Assembly: GCA_013214965.1 (NCBI GenBank)
Contig: JABSRU010000014.1
Coordinates: 1-64,000 of the forward strand
Direction of reading: 5' to 3'
Origin: Gammaproteobacteria bacterium
GTDB taxonomy: Bacteria; Pseudomonadota; Gammaproteobacteria; Enterobacterales; Psychrobiaceae
DNA length: 64,000 nt
Shown: positions 46,032-54,826 of the stretch, piece by piece
Layout: each line of letters begins with the position of its first letter
How positions within the stretch are numbered: position 1 is the stretch's first letter
The notes under the pieces: model-generated
What the model was told of the DNA's origin: nothing
What the model saw: only the letters and a program-made list of their open reading frames with translations
Database searches by the model: none
Program-made: the position numbers and the translations under genes

Positions 46032-47600
46032 ATGGAAAGTCAAACTTTACAGCATTCACCCGTTAACATTTCTTTGTTTAAAAATAGGCAGTTATTAACT
46101 TTAACCATTATTTTTCATCCAGATATTGATCGGATTGGTGAACAAGCAAAAACGACCGATAACAGCTTAGAGATCTCTCGACTGGGGCCGTTATTTTTTC
46201 AAAGTATTAATCAACGAAGACCCTTAGGGGATGTTTATGTCAGCCGTCAACCAATATTTATGACTAAGGTTGGCCAAGATTGGCAATTGGATGCAACGTC
46301 CAGTACAACCATTTTATCGAATGCTAAATCCCCGGATATTTCAACGTTGTTAATTACAAAAAAAATGATTCAAGAGCGATTTCTGATGACGTTATCGGGG
46401 CGTATTGTATTAATGTTTCACTTTACCCAAGGGGCTGGTTTCACTAGCGGTGCTAATCATGCCTTGTTAGGCGTTAGTGATAATATTCAATATGTCCGTT
46501 CGTTGATTTCAAATGTATCTCAATTAAAAGCCCCGGTGCTTATTCGGGGGGAAACAGGCACCGGCAAGGAGTTAATAGCAGAGGCCGTTCATCAGAATAG
46601 TTCCCGTCGTCAGCAAAAAATGATCAGTGTTAATATGGCCTCATTACCCCGTGAAATAGCCACTAGCGAGTTGTTTGGCAGTGTCAAGGGAGCCTTTACC
46701 GGGGCAACTAACCGCGCCGGGTTTTTTGGTCAAGCGGACAAAAGTAGTTTATTTTTAGATGAGATAGGGGAGGCATCATTGGAAGTGCAAGTGGCCTTAT
46801 TACGTAGTTTGGAATCCGGTGTCATTACTCCAGTAGGCAGTGAAAAGGAAGTGAGCTTAGATGTTAGGTTTATTGCGGCTACCGACTGTAATTTGGAACA
46901 ATCAATTGCTCAAGACAGTTTTAAAATGCCATTATTTCAGCGTTTGTCAGGACTAATCATTGAGGTTAAGCCACTGCGTGAGCGCCCAGAAGATATTGCG
47001 ATTATTTTAGTGAAATTTTTAATTGAAGAGTTAGGGAGCACTGGTCAACTAGATAAGTTAATCAACGATCAGAATAATTGCTACTATTGGGCATGGTTTT
47101 TTGCCCAATGTTGCAACTGCTCTTGGCCGGGTAATGTTCGCCAATTAAAGAACGTGTCTTTACAATTGAGTATGTTGTTGATGAATGTTCAAAATTTGAA
47201 TTTATTCGATTGGAATAAATTCATCGATAACCAATTACCCAAAAGTGTCAGTATGTCATGTGCATCGACGCAGCAACCTCAATCAGATGATGTGTGCAAA
47301 CAACCGAATCGTAAGCCTAAGGACATTTCCGATGACGAAATTTTTTCAGTGCTAGAATCACATCATTGGCAAATTAAGTTGGCCGCTGACTTTTTGCATA
47401 TATCTCGTGCTTCCTTGTATTTAAGAATGGACGCAAACCCTAATATCCGCCGGGTTGGTCATATTACCTCAAACGAATTAAGCTGTTCATTTGAAAAATT
47501 TGCGGGAAACATTGATCAAATGGTATCGGCGTTACGGGTATCAAAACCGGCCTTAAGAAGGCGACTTAATGAGATCGGACTATCAGCTGAACATGTCTAA
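46032..47600 (+). CDS. FHA-domain sigma-54 transcriptional activator
   Basis: A 522-residue enhancer-binding protein. Residues about 25-133 are FHA-like (EISRLGP, GDVYVSRQ), a phosphothreonine-binding module, in place of a receiver domain. The AAA+ core has Walker A GETGTGKE (173-180), the sigma-54 loop GAFTGA (220-225), Walker B LFLDEIGE (240-247) and WPGNVRQLK. Two Fis-type helix-turn-helix segments may end the protein (AADFLHISRASLYLRM and VSALRVSKPALRRRLNEIG). It would remodel sigma-54 RNA polymerase when the FHA domain recognises a phosphorylated partner, plausibly the downstream kinase. The kinase start overlaps its stop. Confidence 0.85.
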   Translation: MESQTLQHSPVNISLFKNRQLLTLTIIFHPDIDRIGEQAKTTDNSLEISRLGPLFFQSINQRRPLGDVYVSRQPIFMTKVGQDWQLDATSSTTILSNAKSPDISTLLITKKMIQERFLMTLSGRIVLMFHFTQGAGFTSGANHALLGVSDNIQYVRSLISNVSQLKAPVLIRGETGTGKELIAEAVHQNSSRRQQKMISVNMASLPREIATSELFGSVKGAFTGATNRAGFFGQADKSSLFLDEIGEASLEVQVALLRSLESGVITPVGSEKEVSLDVRFIAATDCNLEQSIAQDSFKMPLFQRLSGLIIEVKPLRERPEDIAIILVKFLIEELGSTGQLDKLINDQNNCYYWAWFFAQCCNCSWPGNVRQLKNVSLQLSMLLMNVQNLNLFDWNKFIDNQLPKSVSMSCASTQQPQSDDVCKQPNRKPKDISDDEIFSVLESHHWQIKLAADFLHISRASLYLRMDANPNIRRVGHITSNELSCSFEKFAGNIDQMVSALRVSKPALRRRLNEIGLSAEHV

Positions 47601-50091
47601 CTTACCAAAATATATTGGTCATTACCGTGTCGATTCAGTGATTGCGGCGGGCAGTTGTGGCAAGGTGTTAAAAGCTTACGACAATCGGCTTAATCGTTGG
47701 GTTGCTATTAAATGTTTATATGCTTTTAAAGAGCAAAATATTGAGAATGAGGCCAGAATACTGGCTGGCTTAAATCACCCCAATATTGTTAGCGTTTATG
47801 AACTCCTGATTGACGAACCGAATCAGTATGGTGCATTGGTGATGGAGTATTTACCCGCTGATAATTTGAGTAAACGTTTGTTGGATAAGCAACCGTTGCC
47901 ATTGATTGTTGCTTTAAAGTATTGTCTGGAAATTGCACAGGGGCTCGATGCTGCCCACCAAGTCGGTATTATTCATCGTGATTTAAAACCGGACAACATT
48001 TTTATTGATTGTCATGACCATTTAAAGATCGGTGATTTTGGGATTGCTAAGTCGGGAGAGAAAGTCGATGATAAAAAGATGTTTGGCAGTGTCTCTTGTT
48101 GCAGTCCTGAGCAAGCATTAGGTAAGGAGCTAACGATACAAAGTGACTTGTTCTCTTTAGGATTGTTATTATACCAGATGTTAACGGGCCATCACCCGTT
48201 TGAACGGGGTGATGGCGATCAGCAAACGCTTAAGCGATTGGTTGAGCAACCTTTTCCCCCGATAGCGCTCAATAATGATCTAGTGAATCAATTATTAACG
48301 AGATTACTCGCTAAAACACCGACTAAGCGTTACCAATCTTCAGGGGGAGTGATCGCAAAAATAGAACAAATATTAGGGGTTGAATACAGTAAATATAGTG
48401 CTCCAACAATTACCCATGATAATCCGATGTTGCTCAATTTTAGACAAGCTCAGCAGTTAAGAAACAAAAATATCGGCCTCCTTATTGTTTTCAGTATTAT
48501 AATGGTTTCTGTATTAGTGACGATAAATTTATGGCCAAAACCTCAAAAATATATCGCAATACTCAAGCCGATTGTTGTTAATCAATCTACTAATTATGAT
48601 ATTCCTTTAATTAAATCAGCAATTTATGATGCAGCAACGGTGGCATTAAATCAAATGGATCATCACCGGTTAGTGGCTGCTGACGAAGTGAAATCCTTAA
48701 CCCATTCTTCCGATAATATCGCTAAAATATTAAAAATCACTGCGGCAGATGAAGTACTGATGATGGAATTAGGTTGTAAAGATACAGTCTGTGCCATTAC
48801 TTTCAGTCGTTGGCATGGCAGCCCTACAACGCTGATTACTCAACAAACGATTAAAATACCAACCGATCAATTGCTGTTTGTTTCTGATTATGTCAAAAAT
48901 TATTTATTAACATTTTATCAAGAAAATAAACGCCTAAATAGCCCTGTTGAATTAATCAGTGCCATTAATTATCGAACACTGTTAACGATAAAAAATGATT
49001 TTGAATTACGCAGAATAACCACAGAGCAAATGATAGCCCAATTGATTGAGCTTAATGATCTTAAATGTCGTTACACGATGATCTGTAAACTATTGTTGGA
49101 TGCCTATTTGCGTAAGCACAATATAGATCGCGATCCCAAATGGCTAGTACTTGCTAACCAACTTATTATGCGGGCAAAATCGCGTAGTTCGAGGATGTTT
49201 TTTCAGTCCGCTGCGGTTGAAATTGCATTAGTGCAGCGAGAATACGAAAAAGCCGGTCATCTGCTGGATCAGCTCGAACACAATAATTACGCCGATGATA
49301 CCGTGATGTCATTAAGAGCACGCTGGTATTTTGCTCAGGGTTTCGATGCGAAAGGCCGTTCATCTATGGCGACTCTTATCTTGCAGCGACCTGCTGCCCA
49401 TCATAAATTTAATTATGCGTTGATGTTATATTTTTCAGGTCAATATCAGCAGTCATTAGGGTTGTTGGAGCAAATTTTATCAGACATTGATGATTTTATT
49501 CCAGCCATTGAACTCAAAGCTGATTTATTGCTCTTAAGTGGCCAATGGCAACAGGTGATTGTTATTTATAATCATTTGATTGCATTAGATGTTGGCAGTA
49601 ATCCTGGTACTCAGAGCAACATTGGTTTGGCGTATTTAATGGTTAAGCTACCCTTAAAAGCGTTAAAGCATTTTGAATTAGCGGCGCAAATGGCTAAAAA
49701 CAATCCTAGCGTCATCATCAATTTAGCGGATGGTCAGTTGCTGACTGGAAGAAACATCTTGGCCAGAAGAAATTATCAGCGAGTGGTCGAGTTAGTCAAA
49801 TTAGTCGAAGACAAATCCAACGATGATTATCTTGCTTTGGCCATTGCTTATGCTCAATTAGGACGGCCGACGATGGCGACTAATGAATTATTGAATGTAC
49901 TGAAGTCGAACATTAACGATCCTTTTGTGCTTTACTCCATTGGCTTAGTTTATTTGCGCAGTAATGATATTGATACGGCGATTGATTATTTAAATCAATC
50001 TTTGGCAGCTGGCTTGTCGATTAATTGGTTTCAGCTGCCTTGGTTTGATGTTTTATTAGATAACAAGAAGTTTAATCCTCTCAAAGTCTAA
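47593..50091 (+). CDS. Membrane Ser/Thr protein kinase with TPR-like C-terminal region
   Basis: A 832-residue kinase of the Hanks type. It has a glycine loop AAGSCGKVLKA, VAIK Lys40, HRDLKPDN (128-135), DFG (148-150), and the SPEQ motif in the activation segment. One transmembrane helix (about 294-314, IGLLIVFSIIMVSVLVTINL) separates it from a large region with TPR-like repeats (PGTQSNIGLAYLMVKLPLKALKHF and NDPFVLYSIGLVYLRSNDIDTAIDYL, split) at about 650-820, probably extracytoplasmic. I chose ATG 47593, overlapping the activator stop by eight bases; ATG 47569 is also open. It probably signals through the FHA activator. Confidence 0.88.
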   Translation: MSNLPKYIGHYRVDSVIAAGSCGKVLKAYDNRLNRWVAIKCLYAFKEQNIENEARILAGLNHPNIVSVYELLIDEPNQYGALVMEYLPADNLSKRLLDKQPLPLIVALKYCLEIAQGLDAAHQVGIIHRDLKPDNIFIDCHDHLKIGDFGIAKSGEKVDDKKMFGSVSCCSPEQALGKELTIQSDLFSLGLLLYQMLTGHHPFERGDGDQQTLKRLVEQPFPPIALNNDLVNQLLTRLLAKTPTKRYQSSGGVIAKIEQILGVEYSKYSAPTITHDNPMLLNFRQAQQLRNKNIGLLIVFSIIMVSVLVTINLWPKPQKYIAILKPIVVNQSTNYDIPLIKSAIYDAATVALNQMDHHRLVAADEVKSLTHSSDNIAKILKITAADEVLMMELGCKDTVCAITFSRWHGSPTTLITQQTIKIPTDQLLFVSDYVKNYLLTFYQENKRLNSPVELISAINYRTLLTIKNDFELRRITTEQMIAQLIELNDLKCRYTMICKLLLDAYLRKHNIDRDPKWLVLANQLIMRAKSRSSRMFFQSAAVEIALVQREYEKAGHLLDQLEHNNYADDTVMSLRARWYFAQGFDAKGRSSMATLILQRPAAHHKFNYALMLYFSGQYQQSLGLLEQILSDIDDFIPAIELKADLLLLSGQWQQVIVIYNHLIALDVGSNPGTQSNIGLAYLMVKLPLKALKHFELAAQMAKNNPSVIINLADGQLLTGRNILARRNYQRVVELVKLVEDKSNDDYLALAIAYAQLGRPTMATNELLNVLKSNINDPFVLYSIGLVYLRSNDIDTAIDYLNQSLAAGLSINWFQLPWFDVLLDNKKFNPLKV

Positions 50092-50614
50092 TCCAATCTC
50101 GAGCTATAATGAACGGGTCATTGGAGTAATAGTTATTACCGCTACTATCGGTAATAACAAAACGGAATCCCACTTGGTTACCATCATTTTTTAGATAAAT
50201 TCCTTGGGGTTTGTGGGCCCAAAAATCAGACGAACTAATGGCTAAAAATAAATCACCATTGTTTAATATTTCACTGGTGACAGCCGCCATATTTTTAATG
50301 GTATTGTTGGCCGTGACAAATAATATGCCAGCAAAGTGTTGTCGCTTATTTACTTGGCTTGGTCTTGCGAAATACAGGGGTTCCAATGTGCTGACAATCG
50401 TTATATTGAGTCTGGCTTGGGAGTCTGGGTTTTCCCGTTCTAAAATGGCCATAATACCATCAATTTTGTTTTGGTCGTAACTCATTGTCCAGGTGTCGGG
50501 GTCATGTTTATCGATAATAGTTAAGGTAATATAAGAAGGCTGAACGTCATTGGTATCTCTGGTATCAATGGTTAATTGGTTGATTAATTTAGTCTCGATA
50601 TGTGTACTCATCAT
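50081..50614 (-). CDS. 177-residue protein of unknown function
   Basis: A beta-rich sequence (YITLTIIDKHDPDTWTMSYD, RLNITIVSTLEPLYFARPSQ, GFRFVITDSSGNNYYSNDPF) with no signal peptide, membrane segment or recognised motif. It converges with the kinase gene, overlapping by 11 bases. It has its own TGGCAC box 57-74 bases upstream, like the protease group, so it is likely part of the same regulon. ATG 50611 would give a better-spaced AGGA site than 50614. Confidence 0.6.
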   Translation of the reverse strand: MMSTHIETKLINQLTIDTRDTNDVQPSYITLTIIDKHDPDTWTMSYDQNKIDGIMAILERENPDSQARLNITIVSTLEPLYFARPSQVNKRQHFAGILFVTANNTIKNMAAVTSEILNNGDLFLAISSSDFWAHKPQGIYLKNDGNQVGFRFVITDSSGNNYYSNDPFIIARDWIRL

Positions 50615-50670
50615 TTTGTCCTTTTGTTATTTCAATAAGATGAAGTTAGTTGTACAAACTTTACTAAGCT

Positions 50671-50688
50671 ATTCAATGATAGTGCCAA
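50671..50688 (-). promoter_or_regulatory. Sigma-54-like promoter for the 177-residue gene
   Basis: On the minus strand, TTGGCACT then ATCATTGAAT. TGGCAC is perfect and the spacing to the -12 region is right, but TTGA replaces TTGC (one mismatch). Flanking TTTTGGCAC matches the box upstream of the protease gene. Confidence 0.5.
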
Positions 50689-50842
50689 AAATTAAAAGTA
50701 AGATTATCAATGTATTATAATTCTATCCTTGGTGTATAATTTAGGAATCGTGTCAGTGACATGTAAATTATTAACATTGACACATTACTATGTTAAGGAT
50801 AGGTTACTATTTTTCACTCAGAGATGGTTTAATAAATTAATT

Positions 50843-51580
50843 ATGTTTTTTTCGCCTGCATTTGATAATCGCCGTGTTTTGCCGCCTGCAACTTGGGATG
50901 AATTAGCACAAGGCCCGTGGCTGTTTGAGCAAATAAACCAAGGACTAACGACTTGGTGGCCAAGGATTTTTGGTTATCATTTACTTAAGGTTGGCTCATT
51001 AAGTAGCCATATTGACGCTAGCCTTTGTTCGATTAAGCATCAAATGAGTATTTCACCTCTTTTAGGCACAGATTTAGTGGGAGATGTTTCGCGATTACCC
51101 TTTAAAGAATCGTCGGTAGACGTTTGTTTGTTGAGTTTGACCTTAAACTTTCATCATAACCCCCATCAAGTACTGCGCGAAGTCAATCGAGTCACTGTTG
51201 CTGGTGGCCATGTTATTATTGTTGGACTTAATCCCATCAGTCCGCTAGGTCTCGTGCACCTAAACCCCCAACTGAGTCATAAATATCCATATAATGGTCG
51301 GTTCTTCACCCAATCTCGAGTCACTGATTGGCTCGGTGTTCTTGGTTATAAAGTGGTGGCGGAAAAAAAATTAGTCTATTCGACTTTATTATGTAATCCA
51401 CAACGAACTCATTATCTTCAGCAATTGATGGCGCATAACTTGCCAGGCTTAGGATCTATTTATATGATCATGGCGAAGAAATTAGTGAGGCCGTTAACGC
51501 CAGTCAAACCGCGCTGGCAGTTAAGCGCAAAACCGACCTTATCTCCTATCGCGACAATGCAAAATGAAGTTGATAGTTAA
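50843..51580 (+). CDS. SAM-dependent methyltransferase, YafS-like
   Basis: A 245-residue class I methyltransferase-like protein. Conserved parts are GPWLFEQINQGLTTWWPRIFGYHLLKVG, LVGDVSRLPFKESSVDVCLLSLTLNFHHNPHQVLREV (split at DVCLL) and VTVAGGHVIIVGLNP. The frame opens at 50729, but a core-family start fits ATG 50843. In E. coli the yafS gene lies next to rnhA and dnaQ; here dnaQ follows directly and rnhA is absent. Methyl acceptor unknown. Confidence 0.82.
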   Translation: MFFSPAFDNRRVLPPATWDELAQGPWLFEQINQGLTTWWPRIFGYHLLKVGSLSSHIDASLCSIKHQMSISPLLGTDLVGDVSRLPFKESSVDVCLLSLTLNFHHNPHQVLREVNRVTVAGGHVIIVGLNPISPLGLVHLNPQLSHKYPYNGRFFTQSRVTDWLGVLGYKVVAEKKLVYSTLLCNPQRTHYLQQLMAHNLPGLGSIYMIMAKKLVRPLTPVKPRWQLSAKPTLSPIATMQNEVDS

Positions 51581-51633
51581 ATTTAACTTGCTACCATAGC
51601 TAACAATCGATATTTATTTTTAGAAGAGTTCTC

Positions 51634-52359
51634 ATGGCACAACAAACCTATCATCGCCAAGTCGTACTGGATACCGAAACAACCGGGATGAACCAAGCGG
51701 GTGGTGCAATCTACCTTGACCATAAAATTATTGAAATTGGCTGTGTTGAAGTCATTAATCGTCGTTTAACCGGGCGGCATTTTCATGTTTATATTAATCC
51801 TGGTCGATTGGTCGATGAAGAAGCATTTAAAGTGCATGGCATCAGTGATGACTATCTACGTGATAAACCGAGTTTTAAAGACGTAGCACAAGATTTTATT
51901 GAGTTTATCGCTGGCGCTGAACTCATTATCCATAATGCACCATTCGATGTTGGTTTTATGGACTATGAATTTGGTTTACTTAATCAAGGTATCGCTAAAA
52001 CGGCCGATATGAGTGGTATCCTTGATACGTTAGTGATGGCTAAACAAATGCATCCGGGCCAACGTAATAGCTTAGATGCATTATGTAAGCGCTATGAAAT
52101 AGATAACTCATCACGTGATCTTCACGGCGCTTTGCTCGATGCTGAAATTTTATGTGATGTTTATTTAGCAATGACAGGTGGCCAAACCAAGTTAAATCTG
52201 TCTTTGGCCTCTGATCACGAACTTGGTGGTGCTGGAATGTCTGCAATAGACTCTGGGGTTAATTTACCAGTGATTAAAGCAACGATAGCAGAGATGGATG
52301 CGCATCAGGAGCGACTAGATATTGTTAAAGATAAAGGTGGTAGTTGTTTGTGGCATTAA
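51634..52359 (+). CDS. dnaQ: DNA polymerase III epsilon subunit
   Basis: A 241-residue proofreading exonuclease. The DEDDh motifs are visible: VLDTETTGM (ExoI, residues about 11-19), HNAPFDVGFMDYEF (ExoII), and HGALLDAEILCDVYLAMTGGQ (ExoIII with His and Asp). A C-terminal tail follows, consistent with alpha-subunit binding. It is a core replication gene, monocistronic here or co-transcribed with the methyltransferase 53 bases upstream. Confidence 0.95.
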   Translation: MAQQTYHRQVVLDTETTGMNQAGGAIYLDHKIIEIGCVEVINRRLTGRHFHVYINPGRLVDEEAFKVHGISDDYLRDKPSFKDVAQDFIEFIAGAELIIHNAPFDVGFMDYEFGLLNQGIAKTADMSGILDTLVMAKQMHPGQRNSLDALCKRYEIDNSSRDLHGALLDAEILCDVYLAMTGGQTKLNLSLASDHELGGAGMSAIDSGVNLPVIKATIAEMDAHQERLDIVKDKGGSCLWH

Positions 52360-52398
52360 ATCGCCTCTAGTTTACTCGATAATTTACGGAGAAAAATT

Positions 52399-53724
52399 TT
52401 GAATAGAAAGTTCTGGATGTTTAGTTTAATTGCTAGCATGCTGCTGACCCCGTTGGTATTGGCGGCTGAAGCAACAGAAAATAGTGAACAAAAAATTCAG
52501 TTGCTATCAAATCGCTTTCGAGTCGATCAGGCGGTTGAAAAAATCGTCTTTATCATTGATAGAATACCGCAGTCGGCCCCGGTTATTTTAATTCAGCCGG
52601 ACGGTAGCAAACTCTATTCAAATAAACGCCAAAAGAATGTCAAATGGATGGATGGTAACGCAGGTGACATGATTGAGATTGTCAATCCTCAAATTGGGCC
52701 CTGGCAAATTATTGGCAACATTTTACCCAGTAGTGAAATTCGCTTAGCGACCTCCTTGCAATTGCAAGTTGAGCCTATTCCCCCATCGCTATTTATTGGC
52801 GAAGAAATAAAGCTAACATCGAGCTTAGTTTTTAATAATAGGTTACTTAAAATTGGCCAAGTGGATGATCTCATCAAACATGAGGTTTATTTACGCAGTC
52901 GGAATGAGGAAGGCCAAGATAACTTTGGTGCGGGTACGTTTATTATCGGTGATTTTGTTGATGATGGTTACGGTCTTGATGAAAAATCGGGTGATGGCGT
53001 TTTTACCGGCCGTTTAGACCTTAACAAACCCATGGGTAATTATGACTTATTAGTCCGAGTTTCCAATAAAGTATTCGAACGGGAATATAAGCAAGTCTTA
53101 CTTTTAAGGGCACTACCGATTGCGGTTGATTTATTGAGTGCCGCGATTGGCGATCAATATACTTTGCGTTTTATTATTAACGATAAGATTGTCGATCCAA
53201 ATAGCATGATGCTACAAATTAAAGTGACGGATCCCAACAGCACGATTAAGCATCATAGTATTAATGGCATGGCAGCGATTCATTTATTTCGATTACCAGA
53301 AATTGAAGAAATGGGTCGTTATAAAATTAATATCGATGTTTTTGGAAAAACCGTTGCTGGTCGAGATTTTAAATTCTCATTAAAACAAATCAAAGTTAGG
53401 CTCAGTGTGTTACCAAAAGCCGTCGCTAAGAAAGCCCTAGCGAAGTTTGATAGTGAACGTGAAACTGCCTTTGAGAAAAAATTAAAGCGTAAAGCCTTAG
53501 CTGAGAAAAGACAGCATAAAAAAGAGAATAGAACCTTAGTCTTTATTGCCATCATGGTTAATGTCATCATCTTGCTGGTTGGTGCATTATTGTTGTGGCT
53601 ATTCTTTAGAACAAAAAAACCAAAATTGAGTAAAGAAGAGAAAGCTAAGCTTAAAGAAGAGCAGGTAAAAGCCAAAGCGGATAAAGCTCAGGCTAAAAAA
53701 GATAAGAAAGCTGATAAGAAATAA
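52399..53724 (+). CDS. TIGR03503 family envelope protein
   Basis: A 441-residue protein of the TIGR03503 family found in marine gammaproteobacteria, function undefined. It has a signal peptide (MNRKFWMFSLIASMLLTPL), a beta-rich periplasmic part, one C-terminal transmembrane helix (FIAIMVNVIILLVGALLLWLF) and a lysine-rich cytoplasmic tail of about 40 residues. TTG at 52399 is the start, after GGAGAAAAATT. It follows dnaQ by 39 bases. Confidence 0.85.
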   Translation: MNRKFWMFSLIASMLLTPLVLAAEATENSEQKIQLLSNRFRVDQAVEKIVFIIDRIPQSAPVILIQPDGSKLYSNKRQKNVKWMDGNAGDMIEIVNPQIGPWQIIGNILPSSEIRLATSLQLQVEPIPPSLFIGEEIKLTSSLVFNNRLLKIGQVDDLIKHEVYLRSRNEEGQDNFGAGTFIIGDFVDDGYGLDEKSGDGVFTGRLDLNKPMGNYDLLVRVSNKVFEREYKQVLLLRALPIAVDLLSAAIGDQYTLRFIINDKIVDPNSMMLQIKVTDPNSTIKHHSINGMAAIHLFRLPEIEEMGRYKINIDVFGKTVAGRDFKFSLKQIKVRLSVLPKAVAKKALAKFDSERETAFEKKLKRKALAEKRQHKKENRTLVFIAIMVNVIILLVGALLLWLFFRTKKPKLSKEEKAKLKEEQVKAKADKAQAKKDKKADKK

Positions 53725-53823
53725 GTTTAGGGTGTTTTTTCATCGACTTGATCGTGCTTTTTGTTCGATTTGCTGTAAAAGTGCGCTGTCAGCTAAAAAA
53801 ACACATTAACGAGCAAAAACATG

Positions 53824-53852
53824 TTGACGAAATACAGGGGGGTACGTATTAT
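53824..53852 (+). promoter_or_regulatory. Sigma-70 promoter for tRNA-Asp
   Basis: TTGACG (53824-53829) and TATTAT (53847-53852) are separated by 17 bases, close to consensus. The tRNA begins 85 bases downstream, so a leader of about 80 bases, containing a GTGAAG/CTTCAC hairpin near 53901-53922, is expected. Confidence 0.7.
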
Positions 53853-53937
53853 CCACTCCGCAAACAACGAGACGGGTTGAAAAACAAGTCTAGTTGCTAA
53901 GTGAAGTCTTTAACAGCTTCACTGACATAAACCAAGT

Positions 53938-54014
53938 GGAGCGGTAGTTCAGTTGGTTAGAATACCGGCCTGTCACGCCGGGGGTCGCGAGTTCGAGTCT
54001 CGTCCGTTCCGCCA
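53938..54014 (+). tRNA. tRNA-Asp (GTC)
   Basis: A 77-base cloverleaf including an encoded CCA end. The acceptor arm GGAGCGG pairs with CCGTTCC (one G-T). The anticodon arm is CCGGC, loop CTGTCAC with anticodon GTC, GCCGG. The T-arm loop reads TTCGAGT. A terminator follows 26 bases later. Confidence 0.97.
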
Positions 54015-54039
54015 ACACTGTGCATAATGTAAAAAATAC

Positions 54040-54060
54040 CCAGCCTAGCGCTGGTTTTTT
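54040..54060 (+). terminator. Terminator after tRNA-Asp
   Basis: CCAGC and GCTGG with a CTAGC loop, followed by TTTTTT. Confidence 0.8.
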
Positions 54061-54226
54061 TATGTCTAAAATTCAAGATGTTACTCATTATAAAACATCA
54101 TACTCGTCACTAATTCCAATTTTTTGTTCCAAATTTTTATCTTAAACTATAATCAAAATAGGGTATGATAATGCCTGCGATATCACGTTGAAAAAATACA
54201 CAATAGTGTATAACAAGGAGTAAGTG

Positions 54227-54517
54227 ATGAATATTCGCCTAACTATTTTTTTGATAGTAAATATTACGTCTTTTCAAGTGCTTGCTATTAAAGTTAATTG
54301 TCAGTCAGCTGTATTAAATAGCACTAATATCATGAAAAATCAGCTTAATGATCAGACTCATAAACTGCATAAAAAATTAAATGATCCTAAGTTATTCGCT
54401 CGCGGAGTTGCTCGTTGTCAACAGGCTATTCAATCGGCGAAAGGGATTAAGGCGTGGACCTGTCAACAAACCGCTTTAAATATGTCTGAATTACAGGCAT
54501 GCCAAAAGCAAACATAA
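54227..54517 (+). CDS. Small exported Cys-containing protein, unknown
   Basis: A 96-residue protein with an N-terminal signal peptide (MNIRLTIFLIVNITSFQVLA) and a helical mature part with four cysteines (NCQSA, ARCQQ, WTCQQ, LQACQKQ), which suggests two disulfides in the periplasm. No family recognised. ATG 54227 with AAGGAG upstream is preferred over GTG 54224. It is followed by the DUF2789 gene after 15 bases, so they may be co-transcribed. Confidence 0.7.
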   Translation: MNIRLTIFLIVNITSFQVLAIKVNCQSAVLNSTNIMKNQLNDQTHKLHKKLNDPKLFARGVARCQQAIQSAKGIKAWTCQQTALNMSELQACQKQT

Positions 54518-54532
54518 TGAAAGGGAGAAAAA

Positions 54533-54766
54533 ATGGATACGAGTAATCATAACCAAATGGCCACTTTATTTGCGCAACTGGGCTTAGCAAGCGATAGTGC
54601 TGACATTACAAAATTTTTACAACAACATCGCTTAACCGATAATCAACGGATTGAACAAGCTGATTATTGGACCCCAGCCCAAGCGGCATTTTTACAAGAG
54701 GCGATTGCGCAAGATTCTGATTGGGCTGAGTTGGTTGATCATTTAGATGCTATGTTAAGGCATTAG
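54533..54766 (+). CDS. DUF2789 family small protein
   Basis: A 77-residue cytoplasmic protein with the DUF2789 pattern: MATLFAQLGLASDSADITKF, then HRLTDNQRIEQADYWTPAQAAFLQEAI (split), and DSDWAELVDHLDAMLRH at the end. Function is not established. Start follows GAAAGGGAG. Confidence 0.88.
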   Translation: MDTSNHNQMATLFAQLGLASDSADITKFLQQHRLTDNQRIEQADYWTPAQAAFLQEAIAQDSDWAELVDHLDAMLRH

Positions 54767-54826
54767 TGATCTGGTCCTAAAATAGAGGTATGATTTAGCA
54801 TTATTTTTACCAATGTTGGAATATTA

